From NCBI GenBank assembly GCA_016722655.1, contig JADKIR010000004.1, forward strand, positions 496,001 to 560,000: 64,000 bases of DNA. Direction: 5' to 3'. Origin of the DNA: Cytophagaceae bacterium (GTDB lineage Bacteria; Bacteroidota; Bacteroidia; Cytophagales; Spirosomataceae). The position numbers were made by a program, and so were the translations under genes. Shown here piece after piece: positions 35,127 through 44,779 of this stretch; the stretch's first letter is position 1, and every line of letters starts with the position of its first letter. The notes beneath the pieces were generated by a model. That model had not been told where the DNA came from. It ran no database searches and saw nothing but the letters and a program-made list of their open reading frames with translations.

Positions 35127-36188
35127 ATGACTATTTTAGTAACCGGTGGTGCAGGTTTCATAGGCTCTTCTCTTTGTATAAAACTCAAGGAAAAATATCC
35201 AAATTACAAAATCATAGCGTTTGACAATCTAAAACGCAGAGGCTCCGAGCTCAATCTGGCTGATTTCAAAGAGAGAGATATAGCGTTTATTCACGGTGAT
35301 ATCAGAAACATGGAAGATATCAACGCCGTAGCAGGTTTTGACGTTTTGATTGAAGCTTCTGCCGAACCTTCGGTACTTTCAGGCCTGAATTCTGACCCCA
35401 GTTATGTGATTAACAATAATCTGTATGGATCGATAAACTGTTTCAATGCCTGCTTAAAGCACAAGGCAAAACTCATATTTTTGTCGACGAGCCGGGTTTA
35501 CCCTATCGAGACCATAGAAAATGCGGCATTTACAGAAGATCCTACCCGCTTCTCTTTTTCTGACGAACAATTGGTAAAAGGAATCTCGTCAAAAGGTATT
35601 TCTGAAGAACTCGACTTATCGGGAGCCCGGTCATTTTATGGCACCACAAAACTGGCCTCTGAACTTTTTATCAAAGAGTATTCCTCTTTTTACGATATGC
35701 AGTCTGCCATTACCCGATTTGGCGTAATAGCAGGCCCAAGACAAATGGGCAAAACAGATCAGGGAGTAGTAACCCTCTGGATGGCCAAGCACTTCTGGAA
35801 GCAATCACTGAAATACATTGGCTATGGCGGACTGGGCAAGCAAGTGCGTGATATTCTTCATGTCGAAGATCTCATCGAGCTTATTGATTTTCAGATTCAT
35901 AATATCGAAAAATTTAACGGAAAGGTATTCAATGCCGGTGGAGGGCTGGGTTCGAGTGTTTCGCTGCTGGAAATGACCCGTATCTGTGAAGAAATCTCAG
36001 GCAATAAAATTTCGATAGGCTCTGAAATAGAAAACCGCCCCGCTGACCTCAGAATCTATATTACCGACAATTCCAAAATAGAAACAGAAATCGGTTGGAA
36101 ACCCAAAAAGACCGCCGAAAATATATTTGCTGATATTTTTCAGTGGATTAAAACCAATGAACAACAATTAATAAACATCTTAAAGTAA
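35127..36188 (+). CDS. NAD-dependent sugar-nucleotide epimerase/dehydratase
   Basis: 353 residues, extended short-chain dehydrogenase fold. The Rossmann motif TGGAGFIGS opens the protein, with FDNLKRRGSE after it; STSRVYP supplies the catalytic Ser/Thr and Tyr171-x3-Lys175 (YGTTK) the active site. Conserved VRDILHVEDLI and FNAGGG follow. The overall pattern fits CDP-paratose 2-epimerase/UDP-glucose 4-epimerase relatives, but the exact nucleotide sugar cannot be read from sequence. It acts in the cytoplasm to make a sugar donor. First gene of a three-gene operon with a second epimerase (3-base gap) and a GT2. Confidence 0.82.
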   Translation: MTILVTGGAGFIGSSLCIKLKEKYPNYKIIAFDNLKRRGSELNLADFKERDIAFIHGDIRNMEDINAVAGFDVLIEASAEPSVLSGLNSDPSYVINNNLYGSINCFNACLKHKAKLIFLSTSRVYPIETIENAAFTEDPTRFSFSDEQLVKGISSKGISEELDLSGARSFYGTTKLASELFIKEYSSFYDMQSAITRFGVIAGPRQMGKTDQGVVTLWMAKHFWKQSLKYIGYGGLGKQVRDILHVEDLIELIDFQIHNIEKFNGKVFNAGGGLGSSVSLLEMTRICEEISGNKISIGSEIENRPADLRIYITDNSKIETEIGWKPKKTAENIFADIFQWIKTNEQQLINILK

Positions 36189-36191
36189 AAT

Positions 36192-37298
36192 ATGAAAGTT
36201 GCAATAGTAACGGGTTCAGCGGGTCTGATTGGCAGTGAATCTGTACGTTTTTTTTCAGAAAAAATGGATTTGATCGTAGGCATTGACAACGACCAGAGGG
36301 CCTATTTTTTTGGAAAAGACGCCTCAACTGAAAGAAGTAAAAACGAACTGGAAGAAACCATCAACAACTACAAGCACTATTCAATTGATATTCGTAACTA
36401 TGAAGCCTTACAGTCGGTTTTTAAAGAATATGGTGCTGATATCAAACTGGTGATCCATACCGCTGCCCAACCCAGCCACGACTGGGCCGCTAAAGAACCT
36501 CATACCGACTTCACGATAAATGCCAACGGAACACTGAACATGCTGGAGCTAACCCGCCTTAACAGTCCGGAGGCAGTGTTTATTTTTACTTCAACCAACA
36601 AAGTTTACGGCGACACCCCCAATTATCTGCCGTTGGTTGAGCTTGAAAAAAGATGGGAAATCGATGTAAACCATCCTTATTTCAAAGAAGGTATTGACGA
36701 AAGCATGTCGATTGACAACTCCAAGCACTCACTTTTTGGTGCATCAAAGGTTGCTGCTGATGTGTTGGCTCAGGAATATGGCAAATATTTCGGGATGAAT
36801 GTCGGGATATTCCGGGGCGGTTGCTTAACCGGTCCCAATCACTCAGGCACCCAGCTGCATGGTTTTCTTTCATATCTGATGAAATGTGCTGTTACTGGCA
36901 ATCATTATACCGTATTTGGCTACAAAGGAAAGCAGGTCAGAGACAATATACACTCTTATGACCTCGTCAATATGTTCTATCATTTTTACATGAACCCACG
37001 CCAGGGCGAGGTATATAATGCCGGAGGTAGCAGGCATTCAAACTGCTCAATGACCGAAGCAATAGAAATATGTGAGGAAATCACAGGCAATAAAATGAAT
37101 TACTCTTACTCTGAAGATAACCGTATCGGCGACCATATCTGGTATGTTTCAGATGTTTCTAAATTCAAAAGCCATTACCCAGGATGGTCGTACAAGTATA
37201 ACCTCAGAGATATCCTTGAACAGATTTTCTCGCAGCAAAAGCAGTTTAGCAAAACACTAGAATTAGGTGAAATTAAGCATTGTAATCCCGGCCTATAA
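36192..37298 (+). CDS. CDP-paratose 2-epimerase-like NAD(P)-dependent epimerase
   Basis: 368 residues, extended SDR fold with TGSAGLIGSESV, then VGIDNDQRAYFFGKDAST, IHTAAQPSHDWAAKEP, FTSTNKVYGDTPN, RGGCLTGPNHSGTQLHGF, KGKQVRDNIHSYDL and YNAGGSRHSNCSM. These blocks match the CDP-paratose 2-epimerase branch closely. The SDR Tyr-x3-Lys site reads FGASK: Phe182 and Lys186, so the usual catalytic Tyr appears absent unless another residue serves. The C-terminus overlaps the GT2 start by 32 bases. It probably supplies a 3,6-dideoxy- or related sugar for surface polysaccharide. Confidence 0.82.
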   Translation: MKVAIVTGSAGLIGSESVRFFSEKMDLIVGIDNDQRAYFFGKDASTERSKNELEETINNYKHYSIDIRNYEALQSVFKEYGADIKLVIHTAAQPSHDWAAKEPHTDFTINANGTLNMLELTRLNSPEAVFIFTSTNKVYGDTPNYLPLVELEKRWEIDVNHPYFKEGIDESMSIDNSKHSLFGASKVAADVLAQEYGKYFGMNVGIFRGGCLTGPNHSGTQLHGFLSYLMKCAVTGNHYTVFGYKGKQVRDNIHSYDLVNMFYHFYMNPRQGEVYNAGGSRHSNCSMTEAIEICEEITGNKMNYSYSEDNRIGDHIWYVSDVSKFKSHYPGWSYKYNLRDILEQIFSQQKQFSKTLELGEIKHCNPGL

Positions 37299-38004
37299 TG
37301 AGGCTGAATCAGTAAGTGAAACCATAAACGAACTCGTTAAAGTTCTCTCTGACAGAAAAATCGAACACGAAATTCTCGTGGTCAATGATAATTCTAAAGA
37401 CAATACCCTCGAGGTACTGGAATCTTTGGCGGCCGTTCATCCATCGGTCAGATTTGTGACCAATACCGGCCCCAATGGCTTTGGCTATGCTGTAAGGTAT
37501 GGCCTGGAGCGGTTTTCAGGCGATTGTGTGGCAGTTATGATGGCCGACTTGTCTGATTCGCCACACGATCTGATCAAGTTTTATGACACCATGGTACAAG
37601 GAAACTTTGACTGCGTGTTTGGTAGCAGATTTATGAAAGGGGGAAAAACAATTGATTATCCTTTTCTGAAAAAAATAATAAACCGCGTCGCCAATGCCAT
37701 CATCAGAACTGTGATGAACATTAATTACAATGACACTACCAATGCTTTTAAGTTATACAAAAAACACACTATTGAGGGATTAAAGCCTTTTTTGTCTCCT
37801 CATTTTAATCTCACCATCGAGTTACCACTTAAAGCCATTATAAGGGGCTTTAGCTACACTGTAGTGCCTAATTCGTGGACCAACCGGAAATATGGAGAAT
37901 CAAAATTAAAAATCAGGGAAATGGGTAGCCGATACTTCTTTATTCTGATGTATTGTTTTGTGGAGAAATATTTTTCAAGGGGTGACTTTGTTAAAAAATG
38001 GTAG
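37267..38004 (+). CDS. GT2 glycosyltransferase, dolichol-phosphate-mannose-synthase-like
   Basis: 245 residues. GTG start inside the preceding gene (32-base overlap); this start gives the family opening KLSIVIPAYNEAESV. GT-A fold: VNDNSKDNT, MMADLSDSP (the metal-binding Asp motif), FGSRFMKGGKTIDYPFLK, TNAFKLYKK and the C-terminal NRKYGESKLKIREMGSRY. No C-terminal membrane helices, unlike longer DPM synthases. Expected to load a sugar on polyprenyl phosphate or make a polymer linkage on the cytoplasmic face of the membrane. The convergent multi-pass protein at 38046-39983 could use such a lipid-linked donor. Confidence 0.85.
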   Translation: MKLSIVIPAYNEAESVSETINELVKVLSDRKIEHEILVVNDNSKDNTLEVLESLAAVHPSVRFVTNTGPNGFGYAVRYGLERFSGDCVAVMMADLSDSPHDLIKFYDTMVQGNFDCVFGSRFMKGGKTIDYPFLKKIINRVANAIIRTVMNINYNDTTNAFKLYKKHTIEGLKPFLSPHFNLTIELPLKAIIRGFSYTVVPNSWTNRKYGESKLKIREMGSRYFFILMYCFVEKYFSRGDFVKKW

Positions 38005-38045
38005 GTTTTATCCAGTAATTTTAACTGTTATAACTTTTCCTAAAT

Positions 38046-39983
38046 TCAAATTGAAAAAATAGTATAGTCGAAATTTTCCTTCAGACCCTTTCCTTTTTCT
38101 GAATAAAACTTTACCGACTTGATCATTGCATTTTTCTTTCCTCTGAATTTATGAAAATCATAGAATTCGTGATTGTGGTCAATTTTATGACTAATTAATA
38201 CCCCACCGGCTAAAATCGAAACCGGAATTCTGTATGTACTTTTTTGGTTGTCTATAGTTTCTACCTCACATCTTAAATAAGGTGGCTGAAAGAATGTTTT
38301 CATTACGGTACCCATCAAATCATATTTGATATTGGCTTTGATAAAAAGTAATCCTTCACTTTTTGGAATTAAAATCTTCTGATCGAGCGTAGCATTTGAT
38401 GAAACTAAATTTTTGGGCAAAAATCTGCTATTCCCGCTTTTGTTTTCAAACAAATAAAGTGAGTCGCCTTTAACCGAAAAAGTATCAGTGAGTTCATAAT
38501 TGTAATATAAACTTGCATGGCACCAGGTATCTGTCCAGTAGTTGTTTTGTTCTCTGAAAGGCTTGAGGTTGGCTATTACAAAATGAGGCTTTTCTGCACT
38601 CCAATATTTATCTCCATTGACTTCCATCAGCAGTTTACTATTGGCCTGATAGGATTGAATTACCGGCCGGTTTTCATATTTTATTTTGTTAAAAAACAAA
38701 TATGAAATATCCCACGGAATGACGTCAGCATCATTATTACCTACTTTTTTTAAAATTCTATCAGGAAAAGGACATGGGTTTTCTCTAAAATTTTTATCAT
38801 AATCATACTGAAACAATTCTGAAAAATAGGGTAAGGGATTTTTTGTGATTGGGATTTTAAGTAAAAATTCCGTGAATGTTTCTCCCAATTTTGGTTTATA
38901 GTTAAAATAAGATTTGAGAATAGCCTTCTTATCACCAGCATAATCAGTATATCGTATATAAAAGCTTCCTGCCGTTTTTATGGAAATCGAAATTAATACT
39001 AGCGTCAATAATATTTTGGGGTTAATTTCTTTCGAAAAAATATAAATCAAGATGCTCAGGGGTACCAAATATGTCAGAAAAGCACTAAGATTGCCTTTTG
39101 CATAGGCTGTATATCCTTGTTTATAACTCAAAAACCAAAGTATGCCTACCCAAAAAAGTAAAAAGAAATTTTTGTGTAACGTTCTAAATTTTGATAATCC
39201 GGTGAAAATAAAACTCAAACCACTCACCACTGCCAAAATCAGAAAAAATACGTACTCGAAATCATCAACCATAATAAACGACATAGAGTCCTGATAGGCA
39301 CTGATGATATCGGCACTGTAAAAAAGACTAGAGTACAGATCAAACTTCAAAGTGTTGGAAATGAACAAAATGCCTGAGATAAATACCACCACAGAAGCCA
39401 GATAATGCATTGGTTTCCCTTTTCTGGAAATCGCTGAAAAAGCCAGAAATGTGAAGTAATAAACTAATGCTATCAGGCTGAGATTGAGCTTAATAGGCAA
39501 TATCAAAACTATAATTATCGTAAAAAGGATTATTTTAAAATAGCTAGGTGAGTTTAAGTAAGAATTTTGCCAGAAAACAGCAAAAAACATAAGAGCAAAA
39601 GTGGCATCAGCAAAAAAACCAGAAGGATAAATGAATAAAAATGGCAATAAATATGACAACCATTTAACTTTTTTGAATGCCGTAATAATTTCCCGAATCA
39701 GGAAGTAAAAATTAAACAATAAAAAGCAGTGATAAACAAAAATGATATAGGGCGAAAAACCTTTGGGTAGCAATCCGGTGTACAAAAAGCCGAGCGGGCC
39801 GTAATTAAAAATAAAGTCTTTTCCGAAAATCTTCCCGCTTTCTATTGAAAGGGCAATGGCCTGTACCCACGATGCATCTATCCCATGTCTGGCATAGCTC
39901 AATGGGAAAAACAAACTAAAAAAAGCATAACAAAAGAGAAAAAAAACAATTACTGTCTGAAAATCGGTTTTATTTTTTAGCAT
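38046..39983 (-). CDS. Multi-pass membrane protein, possible GT-C glycosyltransferase
   Basis: 645 residues. About 12 membrane helices in residues 10-350, then a soluble C-terminal domain (about 350-645) with short beta strands. After the first helix is GIDASWVQAIALSIESGK followed by FGKDFIFNYGPLGFLYTG, a first-loop acidic pattern seen in GT-C type glycosyltransferases that use polyprenyl-phosphate sugars. No family can be named firmly. It is convergent with, and 41 bases from, the GT2 gene, which fits a glycan-modification role. Confidence 0.6.
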   Translation of the reverse strand: MLKNKTDFQTVIVFFLFCYAFFSLFFPLSYARHGIDASWVQAIALSIESGKIFGKDFIFNYGPLGFLYTGLLPKGFSPYIIFVYHCFLLFNFYFLIREIITAFKKVKWLSYLLPFLFIYPSGFFADATFALMFFAVFWQNSYLNSPSYFKIILFTIIIVLILPIKLNLSLIALVYYFTFLAFSAISRKGKPMHYLASVVVFISGILFISNTLKFDLYSSLFYSADIISAYQDSMSFIMVDDFEYVFFLILAVVSGLSFIFTGLSKFRTLHKNFFLLFWVGILWFLSYKQGYTAYAKGNLSAFLTYLVPLSILIYIFSKEINPKILLTLVLISISIKTAGSFYIRYTDYAGDKKAILKSYFNYKPKLGETFTEFLLKIPITKNPLPYFSELFQYDYDKNFRENPCPFPDRILKKVGNNDADVIPWDISYLFFNKIKYENRPVIQSYQANSKLLMEVNGDKYWSAEKPHFVIANLKPFREQNNYWTDTWCHASLYYNYELTDTFSVKGDSLYLFENKSGNSRFLPKNLVSSNATLDQKILIPKSEGLLFIKANIKYDLMGTVMKTFFQPPYLRCEVETIDNQKSTYRIPVSILAGGVLISHKIDHNHEFYDFHKFRGKKNAMIKSVKFYSEKGKGLKENFDYTIFSI

Positions 39984-40171
39984 AATCTTTTGTATTCTTT
40001 TCTGAAATAAATTTTTCTAATTCAACCTGATTTGAAATAAATTTTTTTCAAAAAAGATATTTTTTTGATGCAAATTTAGCCATTTTAAATTTTGTATAAA
40101 ACTCAATAATTTGAACAGGAGATTAATTTAATCCAAATCAGTAATTTGGCCAGACAACCCAATTTTTAAAT

Positions 40172-40201
40172 AAAAAAGTCGCCCAAATGAGCGACTTTTT
40201 T
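40172..40201 (-). terminator. Intrinsic terminator of the hexuronate operon
   Basis: AAAAAAGTCGC (40172-40182) pairs perfectly with GCGACTTTTTT (40191-40201) around an 8-base loop. It lies 14 bases past the exuT stop and can also terminate the plus strand. Confidence 0.85.
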
Positions 40202-40215
40202 TATTTTACGTCAAC

Positions 40216-41517
40216 TTAAAGCTCAATTTTCTTCATTTTTGGAACTAAAAAATGCATAACCAACCACGCCAACAGGTATGCCGCGGCACAAATGGCAAAC
40301 ATGATATAATAGGCCGTTTCTATCTGACCGAGTTCACGGTAATGTACAAACATGTTTTTCTGAACTGCCCAGGTCAGGAAAATACCTCCAAGTCCACCCA
40401 TCATGCCACCGATGCCAGTAACTGAAGCGGTGGCGTTTTTTGGAAACATATCTGATACTGTGGTGAAAATATTGGCACTCCAGGCCTGGTGAGCTGCCGC
40501 TGCAATACCGATCACTAGAACTGCCAGCCACATGTTGATTTTTCCGGCTTCCTGAGAAAATACTACCGGCAATACAAATAAAGCAAATATCAACATTGAG
40601 GTCTTTCTTGCTTTAAAAGCTGGCATATTTCTGTTTATGAAAGCCATAGGCAAGTATCCTCCTCCAACGCTTCCTATAGTCGAAATCATATAAACAACAG
40701 CTACCGGAATGGCGATTTGAGTAAGAGTAAGTTTGTACTCGCTTTGCAGAAAATCCGGCAACCAGAACAGGTAAAACCACCAAACCGGGTCAGTCAGAAA
40801 CTTACCAATGGCAAATGCCCAGGTTTGTCTGTAACCCAATAATTTTAACCAGGGCACTTTTTCTGTTTTCCCTTCAACGGCTTCATCTTCAACATCAGAA
40901 TGAATGTAATCGTACTCTTCCTTGCTAAGTTTTTTGTTATCAGCGGGCGAGGTATAATATTTTTGCCACAAAATCAGCCAAATAAACCCAATCAAACCCG
41001 TAATTATAAACGCCCATTGCCAACCCCATGCGGCAGCTATAAACGGAACACTCAATGGTGCCACTATAGCACCGATGTTTGTTCCTGAGTTAAAGATACC
41101 AGTTGCCAGGGCACGCTCTTTTTTAGGAAACCATTCCGCCGTACTTTTTATTGCAGCCGGAAAATTACCCGCCTCGGTTACACCTAATGCTGCCCGGGCC
41201 ATCATAAATCCGAAAGCTGAACTCGCCAGAGCATGTGCAATAGCTGCCACACTCCATAAGCCGGTTGCTACAGCATAACCTATCTTGGTTCCCAACTTAT
41301 CAACCACCCTGCCGGCTATAAGCATACCGAACGAATAAAACAGTTTGAATGCTATTTCGATATTGGCGTAGTCACCGTCATCCCAGTTCATTTCATCAGA
41401 AAGAACTGATTTAAGGAGACTAATTACTTGTCGGTCGAGGTAATTGACTGTAGTTGCAAAAAATACCAACGCACAGATAGTCCAACGGTAATTTCCTATT
41501 TTTTTGTTCATTTTCAA
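40216..41517 (-). CDS. exuT: MFS hexuronate transporter (ExuT-like)
   Basis: 433 residues, 12 membrane helices, anion:cation symporter branch of the major facilitator superfamily: NYLDRQVISLL in helix 1, GRVVDKLGTKIGY in loop 2-3, ARAALGVTEAGNFPAAIK-type motif, and GIFNSGTNIGAIVAPL. The pattern and the operon make galacturonate/glucuronate the likely substrate, taken up with protons at the inner membrane. It is the last gene of the uronate operon (33-base gap after eda), with a strong terminator behind it. Confidence 0.85.
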   Translation of the reverse strand: MKMNKKIGNYRWTICALVFFATTVNYLDRQVISLLKSVLSDEMNWDDGDYANIEIAFKLFYSFGMLIAGRVVDKLGTKIGYAVATGLWSVAAIAHALASSAFGFMMARAALGVTEAGNFPAAIKSTAEWFPKKERALATGIFNSGTNIGAIVAPLSVPFIAAAWGWQWAFIITGLIGFIWLILWQKYYTSPADNKKLSKEEYDYIHSDVEDEAVEGKTEKVPWLKLLGYRQTWAFAIGKFLTDPVWWFYLFWLPDFLQSEYKLTLTQIAIPVAVVYMISTIGSVGGGYLPMAFINRNMPAFKARKTSMLIFALFVLPVVFSQEAGKINMWLAVLVIGIAAAAHQAWSANIFTTVSDMFPKNATASVTGIGGMMGGLGGIFLTWAVQKNMFVHYRELGQIETAYYIMFAICAAAYLLAWLVMHFLVPKMKKIEL

Positions 41518-41550
41518 AAAGGTTGATTTATTTTGGAAATATTTCCAACA

Positions 41551-42222
41551 CTACTTTTTTCTAACTTTCTGAATAGTTTCAAGAGCAATTTTTACATCCT
41601 CTTTTAACTTTTCATAGTTTTTGGTATCCAGAATTTCTTTTGAAATCAACTGCGAGCCCATCCCTACACACCATACACCGGCATCAAACCAGGCCTTCAG
41701 GTTGCTTTCTTCGGGTGTAACTCCACCAGTGGGCATGATATTGGTCCAGGGTTGAGGTCCCAAAACGCCTTTTACGAATTTTGGGCCATAGACATCTCCC
41801 GGAAACAATTTTACTACCTCACAACCCAATTCCTCAGCACGGGCGATTTCGGTCAAACTGCCACAACCCGGTGACCAAAGTACCTTTCTGCGGTTGCAAA
41901 CTATCGCAATATCCTCGCGGAAAACGGGAGTTACAACGAAATTTGCACCCAGTAACATATATTGAGAAGCTGCTGCCGCATCAGTTACCGAGCCGACACC
42001 CATGATCATTCCGGGAAGCTCTTTCAGGGCATACTTGTTGAGTTCGCCGAAAATTTCGTGAGCAAAATCTCCTCTGCTCGTAAATTCCATCAATCTTGCA
42101 CCGCCTTCATAACAGGCTTTGAGTATGTTTTTCCCAAGTTCGACATCCGAATGAAAAAACAAAGGCACCATACCGGTTTCCTTCATTTTTGCGGCTACTT
42201 CTAATCTGGTATATTTTGCCAT
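41551..42222 (-). CDS. eda: 2-keto-3-deoxy-6-phosphogluconate aldolase
   Basis: 223 residues from the ATG at 42222; an upstream in-frame ATG at 42243 is less likely. Class I KDPG aldolase: MEFTSRGDFAHE (catalytic Glu region), MGVGSVTDA, FVVTPVF (position before the Schiff-base residue in the family) and VKLFPGD with the Schiff-base Lys, then MPTGGV phosphate-binding loop. It splits KDPG into pyruvate and glyceraldehyde-3-phosphate, the last step of the pathway encoded by this operon. It follows kdgK by 67 bases. Confidence 0.88.
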   Translation of the reverse strand: MAKYTRLEVAAKMKETGMVPLFFHSDVELGKNILKACYEGGARLMEFTSRGDFAHEIFGELNKYALKELPGMIMGVGSVTDAAAASQYMLLGANFVVTPVFREDIAIVCNRRKVLWSPGCGSLTEIARAEELGCEVVKLFPGDVYGPKFVKGVLGPQPWTNIMPTGGVTPEESNLKAWFDAGVWCVGMGSQLISKEILDTKNYEKLKEDVKIALETIQKVRKK

Positions 42223-42289
42223 TTTTATTGCATTTTGCTGCAAGCTACCGGCTTCCAGCTTTTATATTTACTATTAAAATTATAAAAAA

Positions 42290-43330
42290 TTATCTTGCCA
42301 CACGGCCCGAAGCATCTCCACCCATCAATTTTTCTACCTCGGAAACTGTAACCAGGTTGGCGTCACCCACTATAGTATGTTTTAAACACGAAGCTGCAAC
42401 CGCAAAATTGAGAGCGTTTTGGTCGTCATCAGGATATTGCAACAATCCATAAATCAATCCACCCATAAATGAGTCACCGCCACCTACTCTATCCACTATA
42501 TCTGTGATTTGATAAACCGGCGATTTAAACATGGTTTTACCGTCGTAAAGTACCCCTGCCCATGAGTTATGAGAAGCTGAAATTGATCCTCGAAGTGTGG
42601 TAATCACCTTTTTAGCTTTCGGAAATTTCTTCATCATTTGCTGGCAAACCGAAAGAAATGCCTCAGCCGTTACATCATGACCATGTTTGGTCACATCCAG
42701 TCCTTCGGGTTTGATACCAAAATGTTTTTCGGCATCTTCTTCATTTCCTAAAATAATATCACAATACGAAGTCAACTCGGTCATGATAGGCTCTGAAGGC
42801 ACCCCATATTTCCAGAGTTTCGCTCTGTAATTAAGGTCTGTTGAAATTGTAATGCCTTTGGCACTGGCTATTTTTACAGCTTCAAGGCATGCATCGGCTG
42901 AGCTTTGTGAAATAGCCGGTGTAATACCTGTCCAATGGAACCAGGTGGCTCCCTCGAAAGCTTTTTCCCAATCCACCATACCCGGCTTGATTTCGCTCAT
43001 AGAAGAATGTGCCCGGTCATAAACCACCTTACTTCCTCTCGATACAGCACCGGTTTCGAGAAAATAAATTCCCAATCTATCTCCACCAAAAACGATGTCA
43101 GAAGTACCTACATTACGTTTTCGCATTTCCATAAGGGCACATTCGCCAATATCATTTTTAGGCAAACGAGTTACAAACGAGGTTGGAACACCGTAGTTGG
43201 CCAGTGAAACGGCCACATTGGATTCTCCACCACCATATACTACATCGAAACTGTTGGCCTGAGAAAATCTTAAGAATCCCGGAGGTGAAAGCCTCAGCAT
43301 AATTTCGCCAAAAGTGACAACTTTTTTCAT
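42290..43330 (-). CDS. kdgK: 2-keto-3-deoxygluconate kinase (PfkB family)
   Basis: 346 residues. PfkB ribokinase fold with the N-terminal GGGESNVAVSLANYG motif and the C-terminal ATP/anion-hole motif DRVGGGDSFMGGLIYGL (catalytic Asp). ISTDLNYRAKLW is the substrate-side signature common to KDG kinases. It phosphorylates 2-keto-3-deoxygluconate from UxaA to KDPG for Eda. Nine-base gap from uxaC, so it is tightly coupled in the operon. Confidence 0.88.
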   Translation of the reverse strand: MKKVVTFGEIMLRLSPPGFLRFSQANSFDVVYGGGESNVAVSLANYGVPTSFVTRLPKNDIGECALMEMRKRNVGTSDIVFGGDRLGIYFLETGAVSRGSKVVYDRAHSSMSEIKPGMVDWEKAFEGATWFHWTGITPAISQSSADACLEAVKIASAKGITISTDLNYRAKLWKYGVPSEPIMTELTSYCDIILGNEEDAEKHFGIKPEGLDVTKHGHDVTAEAFLSVCQQMMKKFPKAKKVITTLRGSISASHNSWAGVLYDGKTMFKSPVYQITDIVDRVGGGDSFMGGLIYGLLQYPDDDQNALNFAVAASCLKHTIVGDANLVTVSEVEKLMGGDASGRVAR

Positions 43331-43339
43331 TAGAGTTTA

Positions 43340-44758
43340 TTATTTATTGTTAAAATTGAAATAATTCTTTGTGTTGTTATAACTGATATCCTGGATGATT
43401 TTGCCAACCCATTCAATGTCGGCTGGCATCTCGCCGTTTTCGATATCATTTCCGAAAATATTACATAAAATTCTACGAAAATACTCATGACGAGGGAAGG
43501 AAAGAAAACTGCGGGAGTCGGTAAGCATACCTACAAATTTGCTTAAAAGGCCCATGTTTGACAAAACATTAATCTGGTCTTCCATCCCGTTTTTTTGATC
43601 CAAAAACCACCAGCCAGATCCAAATTGAATCTTTCCGGCAACTGAACCATCATTAAAGTTTCCTATCATGGCTGCCATCACGGCATTGTCGGCAGGATTA
43701 AGGTTGTAAATGATGGTTTTGGTCAATTGGCCGGTTTCTCCCAATTTTCCTAAAAACTTAGAAAGTGCCTGAGCTTGTGGCCAATCGCCAATGCTATCCC
43801 AGCCTGTATCGGGTCCAAGAGTACGTAAGGCATGCAGGTTATTATTTCTCAAAGCTCCGAGGTGAAACTGCTGTACCCAGCCCAAATCGGCATACATTTG
43901 CCCCAATGCCATCAAAATGGCTGATTTATATTCTGTTGCCTCAGTTTCCGAAATTGTCTGGCGTGCTCTAACTTTTTTGAATATTTCTTCCACACTTTCT
44001 TCTGAAAAATCGGACGCATAAATCTGTTCCAAACCATGATCAGCTATGCATGAGCCATTTTGAGCAAAGAAATCAGCTCTAAGTTTTAAAGCATTTTTGA
44101 TATCAGAAAATGTGATTATATCGAAACCAACAATATCGGAAAGTTTATCTACGAAAGAGTTGAAGTTAGGATTGTCAATCAGAATAAATTTATCTGGTCT
44201 GAAAGCCGGCAGCATGCCTACATCGCCAATTTGTTTTTTGCCTCCATTATATGCAATATGATGTTCCAAAGAATCCAGAGGGTCGTCTGTAGTGCAAACT
44301 GTTTCAACCTTCATTTTGCGAAGCAAACCTTGAATAGAAAACTCTTTGGTTTGGAGCATTTCAGAAGTTTGGTCATAAACTTTCCGGGCATTTTTTCCGG
44401 AAAGGATGTCATTGATTCCGAAATATCGTTGAAGTTCGAGATGTGTCCAGTGATGAAGCGGGTTTCGGAGCGTGTACGGGACAGTTTCGGCCCATTTTTC
44501 GAATTTCTCAAAATCTGAAGCCTCACCTGTACAGTATTTTTCGGCAATTCCGTTTGTTCTCATTGCCCGCCATTTATAGTGGTCGCCGTAAAGCCAACCT
44601 TGCGAGATATTATTAAAATTTATATCATTGAGTATCTGATCAGGGGGAAGGTGATTATGGTAATCAATGATGGGCATATCTTTTGCAAACTCGTGAAAGA
44701 GAGTTTGTGCCGTTTTTGTTTTTAAGATAAAGTTTTCGTCTAAAAATGCCTTTGCCAT
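43340..44758 (-). CDS. uxaC: Glucuronate/galacturonate isomerase
   Basis: 472 residues, the usual length. Amidohydrolase-related TIM barrel: MPIIDYHNHLPPDQI (metal His pair), YCTGEASDFEKFEKWAETVP, LRNPLHHWTHLELQRYFG, CTTDDP, HLGALRNNN and a C-terminal MLTDSRSFLSFPRHEYFRR. It isomerises D-glucuronate to fructuronate and D-galacturonate to tagaturonate in the cytoplasm. Second gene of the operon, 21 bases after uxaA. Confidence 0.93.
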   Translation of the reverse strand: MAKAFLDENFILKTKTAQTLFHEFAKDMPIIDYHNHLPPDQILNDINFNNISQGWLYGDHYKWRAMRTNGIAEKYCTGEASDFEKFEKWAETVPYTLRNPLHHWTHLELQRYFGINDILSGKNARKVYDQTSEMLQTKEFSIQGLLRKMKVETVCTTDDPLDSLEHHIAYNGGKKQIGDVGMLPAFRPDKFILIDNPNFNSFVDKLSDIVGFDIITFSDIKNALKLRADFFAQNGSCIADHGLEQIYASDFSEESVEEIFKKVRARQTISETEATEYKSAILMALGQMYADLGWVQQFHLGALRNNNLHALRTLGPDTGWDSIGDWPQAQALSKFLGKLGETGQLTKTIIYNLNPADNAVMAAMIGNFNDGSVAGKIQFGSGWWFLDQKNGMEDQINVLSNMGLLSKFVGMLTDSRSFLSFPRHEYFRRILCNIFGNDIENGEMPADIEWVGKIIQDISYNNTKNYFNFNNK

Positions 44759-44779
44759 TTTTGTAAAATATTATATAAA

